This document shows, piece by piece, positions 33,387-41,713 of a stretch of 49,159 nt of DNA. The position numbers were made by a program, and so were the translations under genes. The stretch spans positions 137,141 to 186,299 of the forward strand of contig NZ_AYVY01000009.1 in NCBI RefSeq assembly GCF_000503055.1, given 5' to 3'. This stretch comes from Mesorhizobium sp. LSHC420B00 (GTDB lineage Bacteria > Pseudomonadota > Alphaproteobacteria > Rhizobiales > Rhizobiaceae). Within the stretch, counting starts at the first letter, position 1. Each line of letters opens with the position of its first letter. The notes under the pieces were generated by a model that saw only the letters and a list, made by a program, of their open reading frames with translations, searched no databases and was not told the origin of the DNA.

Positions 33387-33764
33387 ATGAAGTCACGTGA
33401 AAACCTCGTTCGGCTGAAGCAATTTCAGGTGAGCGAGAAGCGGCGGCAGCTGCTGCAGCTCGACATGATGATCGCCGAGTTCGAGCGCATGGCCGTCGAG
33501 CTGGAACTTCAGATCGCGGCCGAAGAGAAGAAGGCCGGCATCACCGACATCAATCATTTTGCCTATCCGACCTTCGCCAAGGCGGCACGCCTGCGCCGCG
33601 ACAACCTCAGAAATTCGCAAAGCGACCTCGCCCAGCAGCGAAATGTCGCCGAATCATTGCTGAGCGAAGCCGAAGCGGAGCTTTCCAAGGCCGAGATGCT
33701 CGAATCGCGCGACACCAAGGCGCGCGACACGGAAGCCGGCGGCCGCAGCGCCATGATCGGCTGA
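33387..33764 (+). CDS. fliJ: FliJ-like flagellar export protein
   Basis: 125 residues, almost wholly helical and coiled coil: NLVRLKQFQVSEKRRQLLQL, MMIAEFERMAVELELQIAAE, a conserved DINHFAYPTFAKAARLRRDN and a charged C-terminus. The AYPTFAKAARLRRDNL segment is typical of rhizobial FliJ, the stalk of the flagellar export ATPase FliI. No fliI is adjacent, so assignment rests on sequence pattern and on the usual position next to ctrA. ATG 33387 has GGGAG upstream; a GANTC site overlaps the bases just before the start. Confidence 0.72.
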   Translation: MKSRENLVRLKQFQVSEKRRQLLQLDMMIAEFERMAVELELQIAAEEKKAGITDINHFAYPTFAKAARLRRDNLRNSQSDLAQQRNVAESLLSEAEAELSKAEMLESRDTKARDTEAGGRSAMIG

Positions 33765-33826
33765 AAACAAGGCTTTAACGCGCGTCGCGCTTGAGCGCTA
33801 TTGCTGTGCACCGAACGGTGCCGGCC

Positions 33827-34222
33827 TCAGGCATCCAGATCTTCTTGCTGTTCGGCCGCCCGCGCGCGGGCGTCCTTGATGTCGGGCACATGCTGCTCCG
33901 ACCAGGCCCTGATCTGATTGAGCAGTCCTGCCAGGTTCTGGCCAAGTTCGGTCAGCTCGTATTCGACCCGCGGGGGAATGACCGGGAACACCTCGCGCCG
34001 CACCAGGCCGTCGCGTTCCAGGATACGCAGCGTCTGCGTCAGCATTTTCGGGGTGATGCCTTCGAGCTTGCGCGCCAATTCGCCGTTGCGGAGCCGGCCC
34101 CGGCGCAACGCACAAATCACCAGGTGGACCCATTTGCTGGCGAGCGTCTCAAGCACCGCGTGCGAGGGGCACGTCCGTCGGAACGCGTCATAACCGGAAG
34201 GGAAACAATCTTCGCTATCCAT
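33827..34222 (-). CDS. HxlR-family transcriptional regulator
   Basis: 131 residues with the HxlR winged helix: CPSHAVLETLASKWVHLVIC, LRNGELARKLEGITPKMLTQ, LRILERDGLVRREVFPVIPP and VEYELTELGQNL. A Cys near residue 18 (RRTCPSH) is the position used for redox or aldehyde sensing in QorR- and HypR-like members. ATG 34220-34222 is preferred over TTG 34240, although neither has a strong ribosome-binding site. It is divergent from a quinone oxidoreductase-like gene, the classic arrangement of HxlR-type QorR with its target. Confidence 0.88.
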   Translation of the reverse strand: MDSEDCFPSGYDAFRRTCPSHAVLETLASKWVHLVICALRRGRLRNGELARKLEGITPKMLTQTLRILERDGLVRREVFPVIPPRVEYELTELGQNLAGLLNQIRAWSEQHVPDIKDARARAAEQQEDLDA

Positions 34223-34316
34223 GAGGTGCGTATATATCAAAAAGGTACATACTAGACAAGAGAATATTACTATCCAAATGATAGTGGCATATCAAACCAG
34301 CAGGAGAGAGCCTCCC
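34223..34316. promoter_or_regulatory. AT-rich divergent operator region of the HxlR/quinone oxidoreductase pair
   Basis: 94 nt, AT-rich, with TATATATC near 34231 and a run gaatattactatccaaatgatagtggcatat; the half-sites ACTATC and GATAGT around 34269-34285 form an inverted repeat. Likely binding site for the HxlR protein, by position only. Confidence 0.4.
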
Positions 34317-35243
34317 ATGCGTGCCATTATCCAGAATTCCTTCGGCGCACCCAACGTCCTCGTCATTGCCGATCGTCCCGCGCCATCACCCGAGGCCGGC
34401 GAAGTGCTGGTCCGCATCGAGGCGGCCGGCATCAATCCGGTCGACGGCGCAGTGCGCGGCGGCCACTATCCGCTGCTTGGCGAGCCGCCCTTCATCCTTG
34501 GTTGGGACGTTTCGGGAACTGTCGAGGCGCTGGGCTCCGGCCTGTCCGGCCTTAAGGTCGGCGATGCCGTCTTTGGCATGTCGCGCTTTCCCAAACAGGC
34601 GGCAGCTTACGCCGAACTCGCCACTGTCCCGGCTGATGAGCTTGCGCCGAAACCTGAAGGCATAGACCACGCCCAAGCCGCCGCGCTGCCGCTGGCCGGC
34701 CTGACGGCCTGGCAAGGCCTTGTCCGCCATGGCCGGCTCAATCCTGGCCAGCGCGTGCTGATCCACGCCGGAGCCGGCGGCGTCGGCCATCTGGCGGTGC
34801 AGATCGCCAAGGCGCGCGGTGCTTACGTCGTCGCGACCGCCAGCCCGGAAAAGCTTGATTTCGTCCGCTCGCTCGGCGCCGACGAGGTGATCGACTACAC
34901 AGAGGATGATTTCACCGGAAAGGCTCGCGACATCGATCTCGTTCTGGAGCCGTTCGGCGGCGAGCATGCGGAGCAATCGCTAAAAGTGCTCAAGGCCGGC
35001 GGTGTTCTGGTGTCGCTGCTCGATGTCAGCGATGCCACCAAGGCAAAGGCCAGGACGCAAGGCATCCGCGTCGAGCGCATGTCCGTGGTGCCCGACCGTG
35101 CCGCTCTGGTGGAACTCGGCAAATTGATCGACGCGAAAAAGCTGGCCGTCCACGTGGCAAAGGCGTTTCCGCTCGAACAGGCCGGTGCCGCCCATGCCTT
35201 TCTCGCCACCAGGCCGATCGGCAAGGTGGTGCTGACGGTCTGA
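34317..35243 (+). CDS. NADPH:quinone oxidoreductase-like MDR protein
   Basis: 308 residues of the medium-chain dehydrogenase superfamily without zinc ligands: N-terminal GroES-like part (AGINPVDGAVRGGHYP, GWDVSGTVEALGSG) and a Rossmann half with HAGAGGVGHLAVQIAKARGA (nucleotide-binding), ending FLATRPIGKVVLTV. Such enzymes reduce quinones or alkenals with NADPH in oxidative or electrophile stress. ATG 34317 follows AGGAGAG. Its divergent HxlR neighbour probably induces it in response to quinones or aldehydes (inference from family pairing). Confidence 0.9.
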   Translation: MRAIIQNSFGAPNVLVIADRPAPSPEAGEVLVRIEAAGINPVDGAVRGGHYPLLGEPPFILGWDVSGTVEALGSGLSGLKVGDAVFGMSRFPKQAAAYAELATVPADELAPKPEGIDHAQAAALPLAGLTAWQGLVRHGRLNPGQRVLIHAGAGGVGHLAVQIAKARGAYVVATASPEKLDFVRSLGADEVIDYTEDDFTGKARDIDLVLEPFGGEHAEQSLKVLKAGGVLVSLLDVSDATKAKARTQGIRVERMSVVPDRAALVELGKLIDAKKLAVHVAKAFPLEQAGAAHAFLATRPIGKVVLTV

Positions 35244-35270
35244 AATCCCAGATCGTCGCTCCGGCAAACT

Positions 35271-35296
35271 TTAAGGGCGCGGATCAGCGCCCTTAT
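35271..35296. terminator. Bidirectional terminator between the oxidoreductase gene and sciP
   Basis: TAAGGGCGC-ggatca-GCGCCCTTA, 9-bp perfect stem (35272-35295), flanked by AAACTT on the left, which gives AAGTTT on the minus strand. It lies between two convergent genes. Confidence 0.7.
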
Positions 35297-35300
35297 CGGA

Positions 35301-35576
35301 CTAATGCCGGTATTGCTGGATGCGCGTGGTGCGCAGCCCGGCAAGGCCGTATTCGTCGATCGACGCCTGCCAGGACAGGAATTCCTCGGTGGTGAGCTTG
35401 TAGCGCTGGCACGCCTCTTCCAGGCTCAAAAGCCCGCCACGCACCGCCGCCACCACTTCCGCCTTGCGCCGGATAACCCAGCGACGTGTGTTCGTCGGCG
35501 GCAGATCGGCGATGGTAAGTGGGCTGCCGTCAGGCCCGATAACGTATTTGACTCGCGGTCTAATTAGATCGGTCAT
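35301..35576 (-). CDS. sciP: CtrA inhibitor SciP (DUF1153)
   Basis: 91 residues, close to full family length. The sequence RPRVKYVIGPDGSPLTIADL, RRKAEVVAAVRGGLLSLEEA and the C-terminal GLAGLRTTRIQQYRH match the DUF1153/SciP family strongly. In Caulobacter SciP binds CtrA and blocks its recruitment of RNA polymerase, and its gene is itself activated by CtrA. The helix-turn-helix region is SLEEACQRYKLTTEEFLSWQ. ATG 35574-35576 has AGAGAG upstream. A CtrA-like box lies about 57 nt upstream. Confidence 0.93.
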   Translation of the reverse strand: MTDLIRPRVKYVIGPDGSPLTIADLPPTNTRRWVIRRKAEVVAAVRGGLLSLEEACQRYKLTTEEFLSWQASIDEYGLAGLRTTRIQQYRH

Positions 35577-35632
35577 CGTACTCTCTACAAAAAACTCAAA
35601 GACCCAATCCCCACCACATTACCGCCACAGCT

Positions 35633-35647
35633 TTAAAATTTGGCTAA
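35633..35647 (-). promoter_or_regulatory. CtrA-like box upstream of sciP
   Basis: TTAA-AATTTGG-CTAA on the plus strand (reverse complement TTAG-N7-TTAA): spacing exact, one base off consensus. It is about 57 nt from the sciP start codon. CtrA activation of sciP is known in Caulobacter. Confidence 0.5.
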
Positions 35648-35836
35648 GCAGACCCTAATGGATAGGTAAGGATCATGAACGCCGCGTTAGTCTTTTCATC
35701 GGCATTTGAGATATCTGCCGGCACGCGCATTGAACCCGGCTGGAAAAATGAGCCGGCCTGCAAAGCTGGCGCGGCCGGGACGCTTGACCTATATTCCGGC
35801 CATTGGCATTGAAGCGCCGCGCAGAACGAAAGAACC

Positions 35837-37027
35837 ATGAACAGCCTCGATCTTCCCGGACGCCCCGAAAACACCCGTGTCGTCGTCGCCATGTCGGGCG
35901 GTGTCGATTCGTCGGTTGTTGCCGGTCTCTTAAAGCACGAGGGCTACGACGTCGTCGGCGTCACGCTGCAGCTTTACGACCACGGCGCGGCAACGCACCG
36001 GGCCGGCTCATGCTGCGCCGGCCAGGACATCGACGATGCCCGCCGCGTCTCCGAGACGCTCGCCATCCCGCATTACGTGCTCGATTACGAGGAGCGCTTC
36101 CGCAAGGCGGTGATTGACCCGTTCGCCGAGAGCTATGTCGCCGGCGAAACGCCGATCCCTTGCGTCTCCTGCAATCAGACGGTGAAATTCGCCGATCTTC
36201 TCGCGACCGCCAAGGAACTCGGCGCCGACGCGCTGGCCACCGGTCACTACATCCGTTCCGGCGCCAATGGCGCCCACCGCGCGCTTTACCGGCCGGTCGA
36301 CGCCGACCGCGACCAGAGCTACTTCCTGTTCGCCACCACCCAGGCGCAGATCGACTATCTGCGTTTTCCGCTCGGCGGCCTGTCGAAGCCTGAGGTTCGC
36401 GCCATCGCCGAGGAGATGGGACTGACGGTCGCCGCCAAGCAGGACAGCCAGGACATCTGTTTCGTGCCGCAGGGCAAATATTCCGACATCATCGCCAAGC
36501 TGAAGCCGGCTGCCGCCAATCCGGGCGACATCGTCCATATAGACGGGCGCGTGCTTGGCCGCCACGAAGGCATTTTGCGCTACACCGTCGGTCAGCGCCG
36601 CGGCATCGGCATCGCCTCCGGCGAGCCGCTCTACGTCGTCCATCTCGACGCCGACCGGGCCCGCGTCGTCGTCGGCCCGCGCGAGGCGCTGGAAACCCAC
36701 AAGATCTTCTTGCGCAACATGAACTGGCTGGGCGATGGCCCGCTGACCGAGATCCTGGCGGCCGGGCTCGAGCTTTTCGCCAAGGTGCGCTCGACGCGGC
36801 CGCCGCGCCCGGCCGTGCTGCATCACCGCGCGGGCGTCACTTCGGTGGAGCTGGTCGACGGCGAGTCCGGCATCGCGCCCGGTCAGGCCTGCGTGCTCTA
36901 TTCCGACGACGGCAACGAGGCGCGCGTGTTCGGCGGCGGCTTCATCGAGCGCTCCGAGCGCGGCGCCGAAGCCGAGGCGATGCTGACGCGGCTTGCCGTC
37001 CAGCCGGCGCGGGTTCCCGCCGAATAG
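35837..37027 (+). CDS. mnmA: tRNA-specific 2-thiouridylase MnmA
   Basis: 396 residues. ATP-pyrophosphatase P-loop [14 protein letters not shown] at about 15-28, catalytic Cys in [11 protein letters not shown] near 109, and second catalytic Cys in [16 protein letters not shown] near 208; the C-terminal beta-barrel contains [11 protein letters not shown] and [11 protein letters not shown]. It transfers sulfur to U34 of tRNA-Lys, Glu and Gln in the cytoplasm. ATG 35837 gives the family N-terminus, with GAAAGAA upstream. Single gene, convergent with the oxidoreductase that follows. Confidence 0.96.
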   Translation: MNSLDLPGRPENTRVVVAMSGGVDSSVVAGLLKHEGYDVVGVTLQLYDHGAATHRAGSCCAGQDIDDARRVSETLAIPHYVLDYEERFRKAVIDPFAESYVAGETPIPCVSCNQTVKFADLLATAKELGADALATGHYIRSGANGAHRALYRPVDADRDQSYFLFATTQAQIDYLRFPLGGLSKPEVRAIAEEMGLTVAAKQDSQDICFVPQGKYSDIIAKLKPAAANPGDIVHIDGRVLGRHEGILRYTVGQRRGIGIASGEPLYVVHLDADRARVVVGPREALETHKIFLRNMNWLGDGPLTEILAAGLELFAKVRSTRPPRPAVLHHRAGVTSVELVDGESGIAPGQACVLYSDDGNEARVFGGGFIERSERGAEAEAMLTRLAVQPARVPAE

Positions 37028-37041
37028 ACGGCGTTTTTCGC

Positions 37042-38001
37042 TTAGGGCCTGGTGTGGGCGACGGTGCCGGCGGTCAGGATGCGCAGCACTCGGATGGCTT
37101 CCTCGCCGCTGGTGCGCGGTTCGGCCCGCGTCTCGATGCAGCGGATGAAATGCTCCAGCTCGCGCGTCAGCGGCATGCCCTCGCCGACCGCCACATAGGA
37201 CGGCTCGTTGGCGGTGAACGCCCATTGGCCGCTGTCCTGCCACACCGCGTGGCGGTAGACGGCAAGCTTGCGCTCCCACGGCTCGACATCGTCGAACACC
37301 GCCATCGCCTTGGTGCCGACCACGGTCAGCCGCCGTTCGCGGTAAGGGTTGAGCCGCGAGGCGAACAGATGGCCGCGCAGGCCGTTGGGAAAGCGCATGT
37401 GCAGATGCGCAAAGTCGCTGAGATTGTCGAGAAGGGCAGCGCCTTCGCCGCGCACCTCGACCGGCTCGGTGCCGGTGATGGCCAGGATCATCGACAGATC
37501 GTGCGGCGCCAGATCCCACAACGCATCGTTTTCGGTGTGGAACTTGCCGAGGCCGAGCCGGTGCGAATGGATGTAGCGGACCTCGCCGAGCTCGCCATTG
37601 TCGATCAGCGCCTTCAGCGTCTCGAATGCGGGATGGAAGCGCAGCACATGGCCGACCATGAAGACACGGCCATTGTCGGCGGCAGCCTGCACCGAGCGCT
37701 CGGCGTCGGGCACCGTCAGCGCGATCGGCTTCTCCACCAGCACGTCCTTGCCGCCGAGCACGGCGCGCACCGCCATGTCGGCATGGAACTGCGGCGGCAG
37801 CGCCATGACAATGGCGTCGACATCGTCGCGGGCAAACAGCGCCTCCGGCTCGATCGCCAGGCAATCCTGCTCGCTGGCAAAACCTTCCGCACGCGCAGGG
37901 TTGACGTCCGAAACCGCGTGCAGCGCGCCGAGCGCCTTGAGGGTGCGGATGTGGTTGCTTCCCCAGTATCCGCAACCCAGGACTGCAATGCGCGGTTTCA
38001 T
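37042..38001 (-). CDS. Gfo/Idh/MocA family oxidoreductase
   Basis: 319 residues. N-terminal Rossmann fold with IAVLGCGYWGSNHIRTLKAL (GxGxxG type), DAIVMALPPQFHADMAVRA and the family EKP motif in DVLVEKPIAL; the C-terminal alpha-beta domain includes RLGLGKFHTENDALWDLAPH (catalytic His in APHD). Similar proteins act on UDP-sugars or inositols (WbpB/WlbA-like), so a role in surface polysaccharide is possible. Start at ATG 37999-38001; the codon before is TTG, an alternative. No sugar-operon neighbours in the window, so substrate remains open. Confidence 0.88.
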   Translation of the reverse strand: MKPRIAVLGCGYWGSNHIRTLKALGALHAVSDVNPARAEGFASEQDCLAIEPEALFARDDVDAIVMALPPQFHADMAVRAVLGGKDVLVEKPIALTVPDAERSVQAAADNGRVFMVGHVLRFHPAFETLKALIDNGELGEVRYIHSHRLGLGKFHTENDALWDLAPHDLSMILAITGTEPVEVRGEGAALLDNLSDFAHLHMRFPNGLRGHLFASRLNPYRERRLTVVGTKAMAVFDDVEPWERKLAVYRHAVWQDSGQWAFTANEPSYVAVGEGMPLTRELEHFIRCIETRAEPRTSGEEAIRVLRILTAGTVAHTRP

Positions 38002-38139
38002 CAATTTCTGACCATGGCTTTCGTGGGCGAGACATAGCGACGTGCCTCGCCGAACTCAACCCCGGCCTGTGCGCCCAAATGTCTGCCCGGCAAAGCTTTA
38101 GGCGCCAGCAATATGCCGGCGCGGCAGCCACTTCGATGC

Positions 38140-38168
38140 TTGACAGGCTTGGCCTCGCAACCTTATAT
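38140..38168 (+). promoter_or_regulatory. Promoter of the tRNA-Met gene
   Basis: TTGACA (38140-38145), 17-nt spacer and TTATAT (38163-38168). The mature tRNA starts at 38238, so the 5' leader would be about 63 nt. Strong -35 and good -10. Confidence 0.65.
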
Positions 38169-38237
38169 CCGCGCGACCTTGGCGAACGCGCCGATATGCC
38201 TGCCGATTTAAGCTGGATTTCGGGCCTTCGCCGCCCT

Positions 38238-38314
38238 GGCGGGGTAGCTCAGTTGGTTAGAGCACGGGAATCATAATCCTGGGGTCGGGGGTTCAAGTCC
38301 CTCTCCCGCTACCA
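38238..38314 (+). tRNA. tRNA-Met (CAT), elongator type
   Basis: 77 nt including the encoded CCA. All four arms fold: acceptor GGCGGGG/TCCCGCT with two G-U pairs, D stem GCTC/GAGC, anticodon stem CGGGA/TCCTG with loop ATCATAA (anticodon CAT at the centre) and T stem GGGGG/CCCTC around TTCAAGT. The acceptor pairs from position 1, so it is not the initiator; tRNA-Ile2 (lysidine) is a less likely alternative. Its 3' part from 38301 is the attachment site of the adjacent serine-recombinase element. Confidence 0.93.
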
Positions 38315-39881
38315 TCGCTCCCCCCCGAACGGAGACGCGGTGGCTCAGGCCCTGGTCGACCATGTTGGACAGATATCCATCGATCAGGATCGACGGCTGC
38401 TCACCCGCCTTTGGCGGGTAGACCGTCACTGTGGTCACGACGTCGCGGACGATCTTCTTGGCCTCTTCAGAGACGAAACCGTTGTCGCCGATCGCCGCGG
38501 CGAGCGCTTCGAGATCTCTGATATAGCGGGTGACCAGCGCCGGCTTCAGCGTAACGACCTTGGGCGGCTGCGGCGTCACCGCGAGCTCGCCCTCGAGGCG
38601 CTGGCGCTCAGCGCGCAGCTCGGGCAGGCGCTGCTCGGCCTCGGCTTCGGAGATCATACCTTTGACGTAGGCGTTCAGCACCCGGTCATATTCGCGCTTG
38701 GCAGCGTCAAGCCGTTGCGCTGCCTTTTCGCGCGAGGCGCCCTGCCCCGAATAGAGCTTTTGATGCTCATCATTGTAGGCGGCGACATAGTGGTCGATCA
38801 GCGCCTTGTCGTTCAGCCTGGCGCGCAAACCGTCCAGCACCGTCGCCTCGATATGATCGACGGCATAGGGCCGCGTGTTGGTGCACGAGCGCGATTCCTT
38901 GGCGCGCGTGCAGACGATGCGGGTCAGCCGTCCCATCTTGTCCTTCACCGACATGCCCGAGCCGCAGGCGCCACAGCGAAGCAGACCTGAAAGCAGCCGC
39001 GTGTTCTTGCGCTGCGGCGTCTCGCAACGATTGCGCGGCTTGCGGTTGTTGACCGCGGCGAACAGCTCGGCCGGCACGATGCGCAGATGCTCGGCGGCAT
39101 GCTCCTGCCACTCGGACTTCGGATTGACGCGCGACTGGCGCCGGCCGCTATCCGGATCCTTGACCATGTGGACACGGTTCCAGACGATGCGGCTGTCATA
39201 GATGGCATTCTGCAGAATGCCGTAGCCTCGCTTTGGGTTGCCGTTGATAGTCCCACCCGACCAGTAGCGACCGCGCGGCGGGGCAATGTTGTCATCGTTC
39301 AACCCGCCGGCGATGTCGCGCGGCGTTCGGCCGGCCGCATACTCCTCGAAGATGCGCAGCACGATCGCCGCTTCTTCCGGCAAGATCGACAGTTCGCCAA
39401 GCTTTCCCGGCACCGGCGCATAGCCACAGGCCTTGCCGCCGGCGCTGCGGCCGTCGCGCACCACGCCGGCCATGCCGCGCCGCACCTTCTGCGCAAGATC
39501 CTGTAGATATAGCGCGCCGACCAGGCCGCGGATGCCGATCTGCACGATGTCTGCCCGGCCGTCATGCACGGCGCGGATTTCGATGCCGAGATGGGTGAGC
39601 CGCTTGTAGATGCCGGCGAGGTCTTCCTGGTCGCGCGACAGGCGGTCAAGCGCCTCGACGATGGGGACGTCGAACAGGCCGTCGCGCGCGGCGTCCATCA
39701 TCGACAGCACGCCGTCGCGGCCCATGATCGAGGCGCCGGAGCGGGCGCGGTCGTGAAAGACGGTGGCGACGGTCAGCTGCTGCTTGGCGGCATAGTCCGA
39801 GCAGAGCGCTACCTGGTCCTCAATCGACCTGTCGGTCTGCAGGTCGCTTGAATAGCGGGCATAGAGTGCCGCTCGTTTCAT
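38271..39881 (-). CDS. Large serine recombinase (site-specific integrase of the tRNA-Met element)
   Basis: 536 residues. Resolvase-type catalytic domain (about 1-150): MKRAALYARYSSDLQTDRS with nucleophile Ser in ARYSSD, EALDRLSRDQEDLAGIYKRL with the catalytic arginine region. Recombinase domain (about 165-290), zinc ribbon (LRCGACGSGMSV ... SRSC) and a C-terminal coiled coil (AAQRLDAAKREYDRVLNAYV). ATG 39879-39881 begins the standard domain. The last codons (MVAGEGLEPPTPGL) are antisense to the 3' half of tRNA-Met, and the stop codon is inside the tRNA gene. It likely integrates and excises the element at the tRNA 3' end. Confidence 0.92.
   Translation of the reverse strand: MKRAALYARYSSDLQTDRSIEDQVALCSDYAAKQQLTVATVFHDRARSGASIMGRDGVLSMMDAARDGLFDVPIVEALDRLSRDQEDLAGIYKRLTHLGIEIRAVHDGRADIVQIGIRGLVGALYLQDLAQKVRRGMAGVVRDGRSAGGKACGYAPVPGKLGELSILPEEAAIVLRIFEEYAAGRTPRDIAGGLNDDNIAPPRGRYWSGGTINGNPKRGYGILQNAIYDSRIVWNRVHMVKDPDSGRRQSRVNPKSEWQEHAAEHLRIVPAELFAAVNNRKPRNRCETPQRKNTRLLSGLLRCGACGSGMSVKDKMGRLTRIVCTRAKESRSCTNTRPYAVDHIEATVLDGLRARLNDKALIDHYVAAYNDEHQKLYSGQGASREKAAQRLDAAKREYDRVLNAYVKGMISEAEAEQRLPELRAERQRLEGELAVTPQPPKVVTLKPALVTRYIRDLEALAAAIGDNGFVSEEAKKIVRDVVTTVTVYPPKAGEQPSILIDGYLSNMVDQGLSHRVSVRGGAMVAGEGLEPPTPGL
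38301..38325. repeat. Attachment-site repeat, copy 1 (in tRNA-Met)
   Basis: 25-bp sequence ending the tRNA (CTCTCCCGCTACCA) and running into TCGCTCCCCCC. An identical 25-mer occurs at 47527-47551. Beyond it both copies continue as similar recombinase 3' sequence, apart from one extra C here. Confidence 0.8.
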
Positions 39882-40252
39882 GGGTGTTCTCCTGGCGGCG
39901 CTCATAAGCGTCGCGCGCCGCCTGACGCGCAAGGGCCTCGACGAGGCGCGCCAACGCCGCGGGCAGCGAGGAACCGCCGCCACAAGAGACGAGGAACCGC
40001 CGCCACAAGAGACGAGGCGGCCTTCGAGGTCGAGCGCGAGTTCACGTGCTTCATCGCCGAGACTGATAAGTACCGGTGCTGATGCCGCGACGGTTTTACA
40101 ATCCCGCCGTAACCCGTTGATATCACACAAGCGACTTTCCGCCTGTTTTACAGGCAAGTCCTTGGAATCGGGTCGAAAGGGCTAGCTTCCCAAGCTGAAC
40201 GCCTATCTGCCCTCAGTTTGAATTGGAAACTCGATTCTGCTATGAACCGGCA
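39882..40252. repeat. Recombinase upstream region with a 23-bp tandem repeat
   Basis: 371 nt without a supported gene. GAGGAACCGCCGCCACAAGAGAC, a 23-bp unit, occurs twice in tandem (39968-39990 and 39991-40013), followed by a third partial start GAGGCGG. It lies about 90-130 nt upstream of the recombinase start and could be its binding or control region. The first three bases GAG AAC frame encodes no obvious protein; reading frames through it lack a start. Confidence 0.7.
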
Positions 40253-40768
40253 ATGACCAAGACCTACTGGAAGACCATTGCAAAGCGCGCCTGGCGGGAA
40301 AGTCTCGCATCGGTCAGATGGAACAATTGGGAGCGCATTCTAGTTACTCTGGCTCCGCTTTTCGCTGTGTTTTTTGCCACTTGGTATTTCCTTGGCGATA
40401 TGTCCGGAGCGCTAGTAAAGCTTGTGGCGGCCGTAGGTATGACAACGGTGCTGGCGGCGATTTTCTTTGTGTCGAAACTTCTTACTGTGCCCGCGAAACT
40501 GCAGGCCGAAGTTGAAGAGAGATTGAGCGCGACGACGAAGGCCGTTGATAAGGATGCTGCTCAAAAGGACCTAATCGCCAATCGCGTTGAAATCGTCCGG
40601 CAATTTGCCGGACTGTACGTCCTAAGCCACGACGGCATAACTTCTCGTATGATGGCAGGACTAGAGCTTCCTCCTGCCAAGTGGCTAAACACAGAATTGG
40701 CTAATGCAGGCCACAACTGGCGAGTTCGCAACATCTCCGGCTCCAATTTTGAGATGGTCGAAGATTGA
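40253..40768 (+). CDS. Two-helix membrane protein of unknown function (element cargo)
   Basis: 171 residues. Residues about 30-48 (ILVTLAPLFAVFFATWYFLG) and about 55-80 (LVKLVAAVGMTTVLAAIFFV) are membrane helices; a coiled or charged stretch follows (QAEVEERLSATTKAVDKDAA) and the C-terminal part is a soluble mixed domain (IVRQFAGLYVLSHDGITSRM, WRVRNISGSNFEMVED). No family recognised. Codon use is less GC-biased than the core genes, in keeping with mobile cargo. ATG 40253 is chosen; a TTG ten codons earlier is an alternative. Confidence 0.68.
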   Translation: MTKTYWKTIAKRAWRESLASVRWNNWERILVTLAPLFAVFFATWYFLGDMSGALVKLVAAVGMTTVLAAIFFVSKLLTVPAKLQAEVEERLSATTKAVDKDAAQKDLIANRVEIVRQFAGLYVLSHDGITSRMMAGLELPPAKWLNTELANAGHNWRVRNISGSNFEMVED

Positions 40769-41116
40769 TTGCCGCTAACACTGGCCTCGGTCTTTGATAG
40801 ACCATGGCCTGGGGGTTCTGGTTTCAACTTTTGTCCATTTTCGTGCGAATTCGGCCTGACGAACAATCGAAACTGTCGTTGATCAGAATGGCCTTTTCAC
40901 TGGCCTGTCACGCCGGCATTCTAACCGCCCCGCTCTGACACAGCCTAGTGCGGGCTAAACGGACAACCTATCAATGAGGCGAACAATCACTTCGTCGTCT
41001 ACTTTCTTCTTCCGGGCTCCTAACGGTAATGATTCAAAATGTGTCGCCGCCCGTCTGCGGCCCGCCGTTTCGCCCGAAATCAGGGAACGATATCGGCCCC
41101 CATGTATTAGAAATCA
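40769..41116. other. Intergenic region in the integration zone, nothing supported
   Basis: 348 nt. The only open frames are short and have unlikely composition. No hairpin with T-tract, no repeat longer than 12 bp noticed. Confidence 0.5.
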
Positions 41117-41377
41117 ATGGACACTATGGAACCCCACGGCCACGGGATGGCGGCCGATATTTTGACGTCAGAAGTTGCCAACGCCAGGCAGCGCATTCAC
41201 CGGACCGAGCTCGCGCATCAACGCACTGAAGAAATGCTGGCCGAGAATCTCGCGATGTGCAGAAGAATACAGGCCGCGCAACGGCGCGTGGTAGAGGCGA
41301 GATCGCGGCTGACGAAGATCGATCCCTGCAGCGCTGACAGAGTTCGCACGGGTCACGCAGCGGTCCCTCCGGGCTGA
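41117..41377 (+). CDS. Small helical ORF, hypothetical
   Basis: 86 codons. The centre (VANARQRIHRTELAHQRTEEM, LAMCRRIQAAQRRVVEARSR) would be a long helix with a heptad-like pattern. No ribosome-binding site precedes the start; an internal ATG at 41150 (MAADILTSE) may be the true start. It resembles other short helical ORFs of rhizobial islands, including 41712-41906. Could be spurious. Confidence 0.35.
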   Translation: MDTMEPHGHGMAADILTSEVANARQRIHRTELAHQRTEEMLAENLAMCRRIQAAQRRVVEARSRLTKIDPCSADRVRTGHAAVPPG

Positions 41378-41435
41378 CTGCCACGACAGGACTGCCTGAT
41401 CATCTCGACTTGGACCGCAGACCAGAACGCGCTTT

Positions 41436-41600
41436 CTAGTTGCCTGACTTTTCTGCCGAGCGATAGGCGTTGACGAGCCGCTCGACACGTTCCCGCGTCA
41501 CGGTCTTCCACTGGTCGGAAGGTTTGTCTTTGCCTTTTGCGGGCAGGTCTGCCGACTGAACCAGGTCCGGAGATTGAGCAGGTCGACTGAGCAGCATCAT
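41436..41600 (-). CDS. Small ORF coupled to the one upstream, hypothetical
   Basis: 54 codons starting with two Met (41598-41600, 41595-41597) and ending VNAYRSAEKSGN. Its start overlaps the stop of the preceding ORF by 4 nt (ATGA), a typical coupling. The sequence DQWKTVTRERVERLVNAYRS looks like a real short amphipathic helix. Confidence 0.4.
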   Translation of the reverse strand: MMLLSRPAQSPDLVQSADLPAKGKDKPSDQWKTVTRERVERLVNAYRSAEKSGN

Positions 41601-41713
41601 CGGACGATCTCGTCCCGGCCTTCCGGCCAGCCCTTTGCGAGCGTAAGGTCGGACATCGGAACGAAAGTCGGCTCCGCGAATTCTACTGCGAGATAATTGG
41701 AATCGTCGCCCAT
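41597..41713 (-). CDS. Small ORF, first of a coupled pair, hypothetical
   Basis: 38 codons, beginning MGDDSNYLAVEFAEPTFVPM and ending WPEGRDEIVR. GGAGGG lies 11 nt upstream. Its stop overlaps the next ORF's start. Too short for a family call. Confidence 0.4.
   Translation of the reverse strand: MGDDSNYLAVEFAEPTFVPMSDLTLAKGWPEGRDEIVR

Noticed and set aside
40974..41165. 63-codon plus-strand ORF in the integration zone
   Set aside because: No ribosome-binding site, Ser/Arg/Pro-rich translation without structure.
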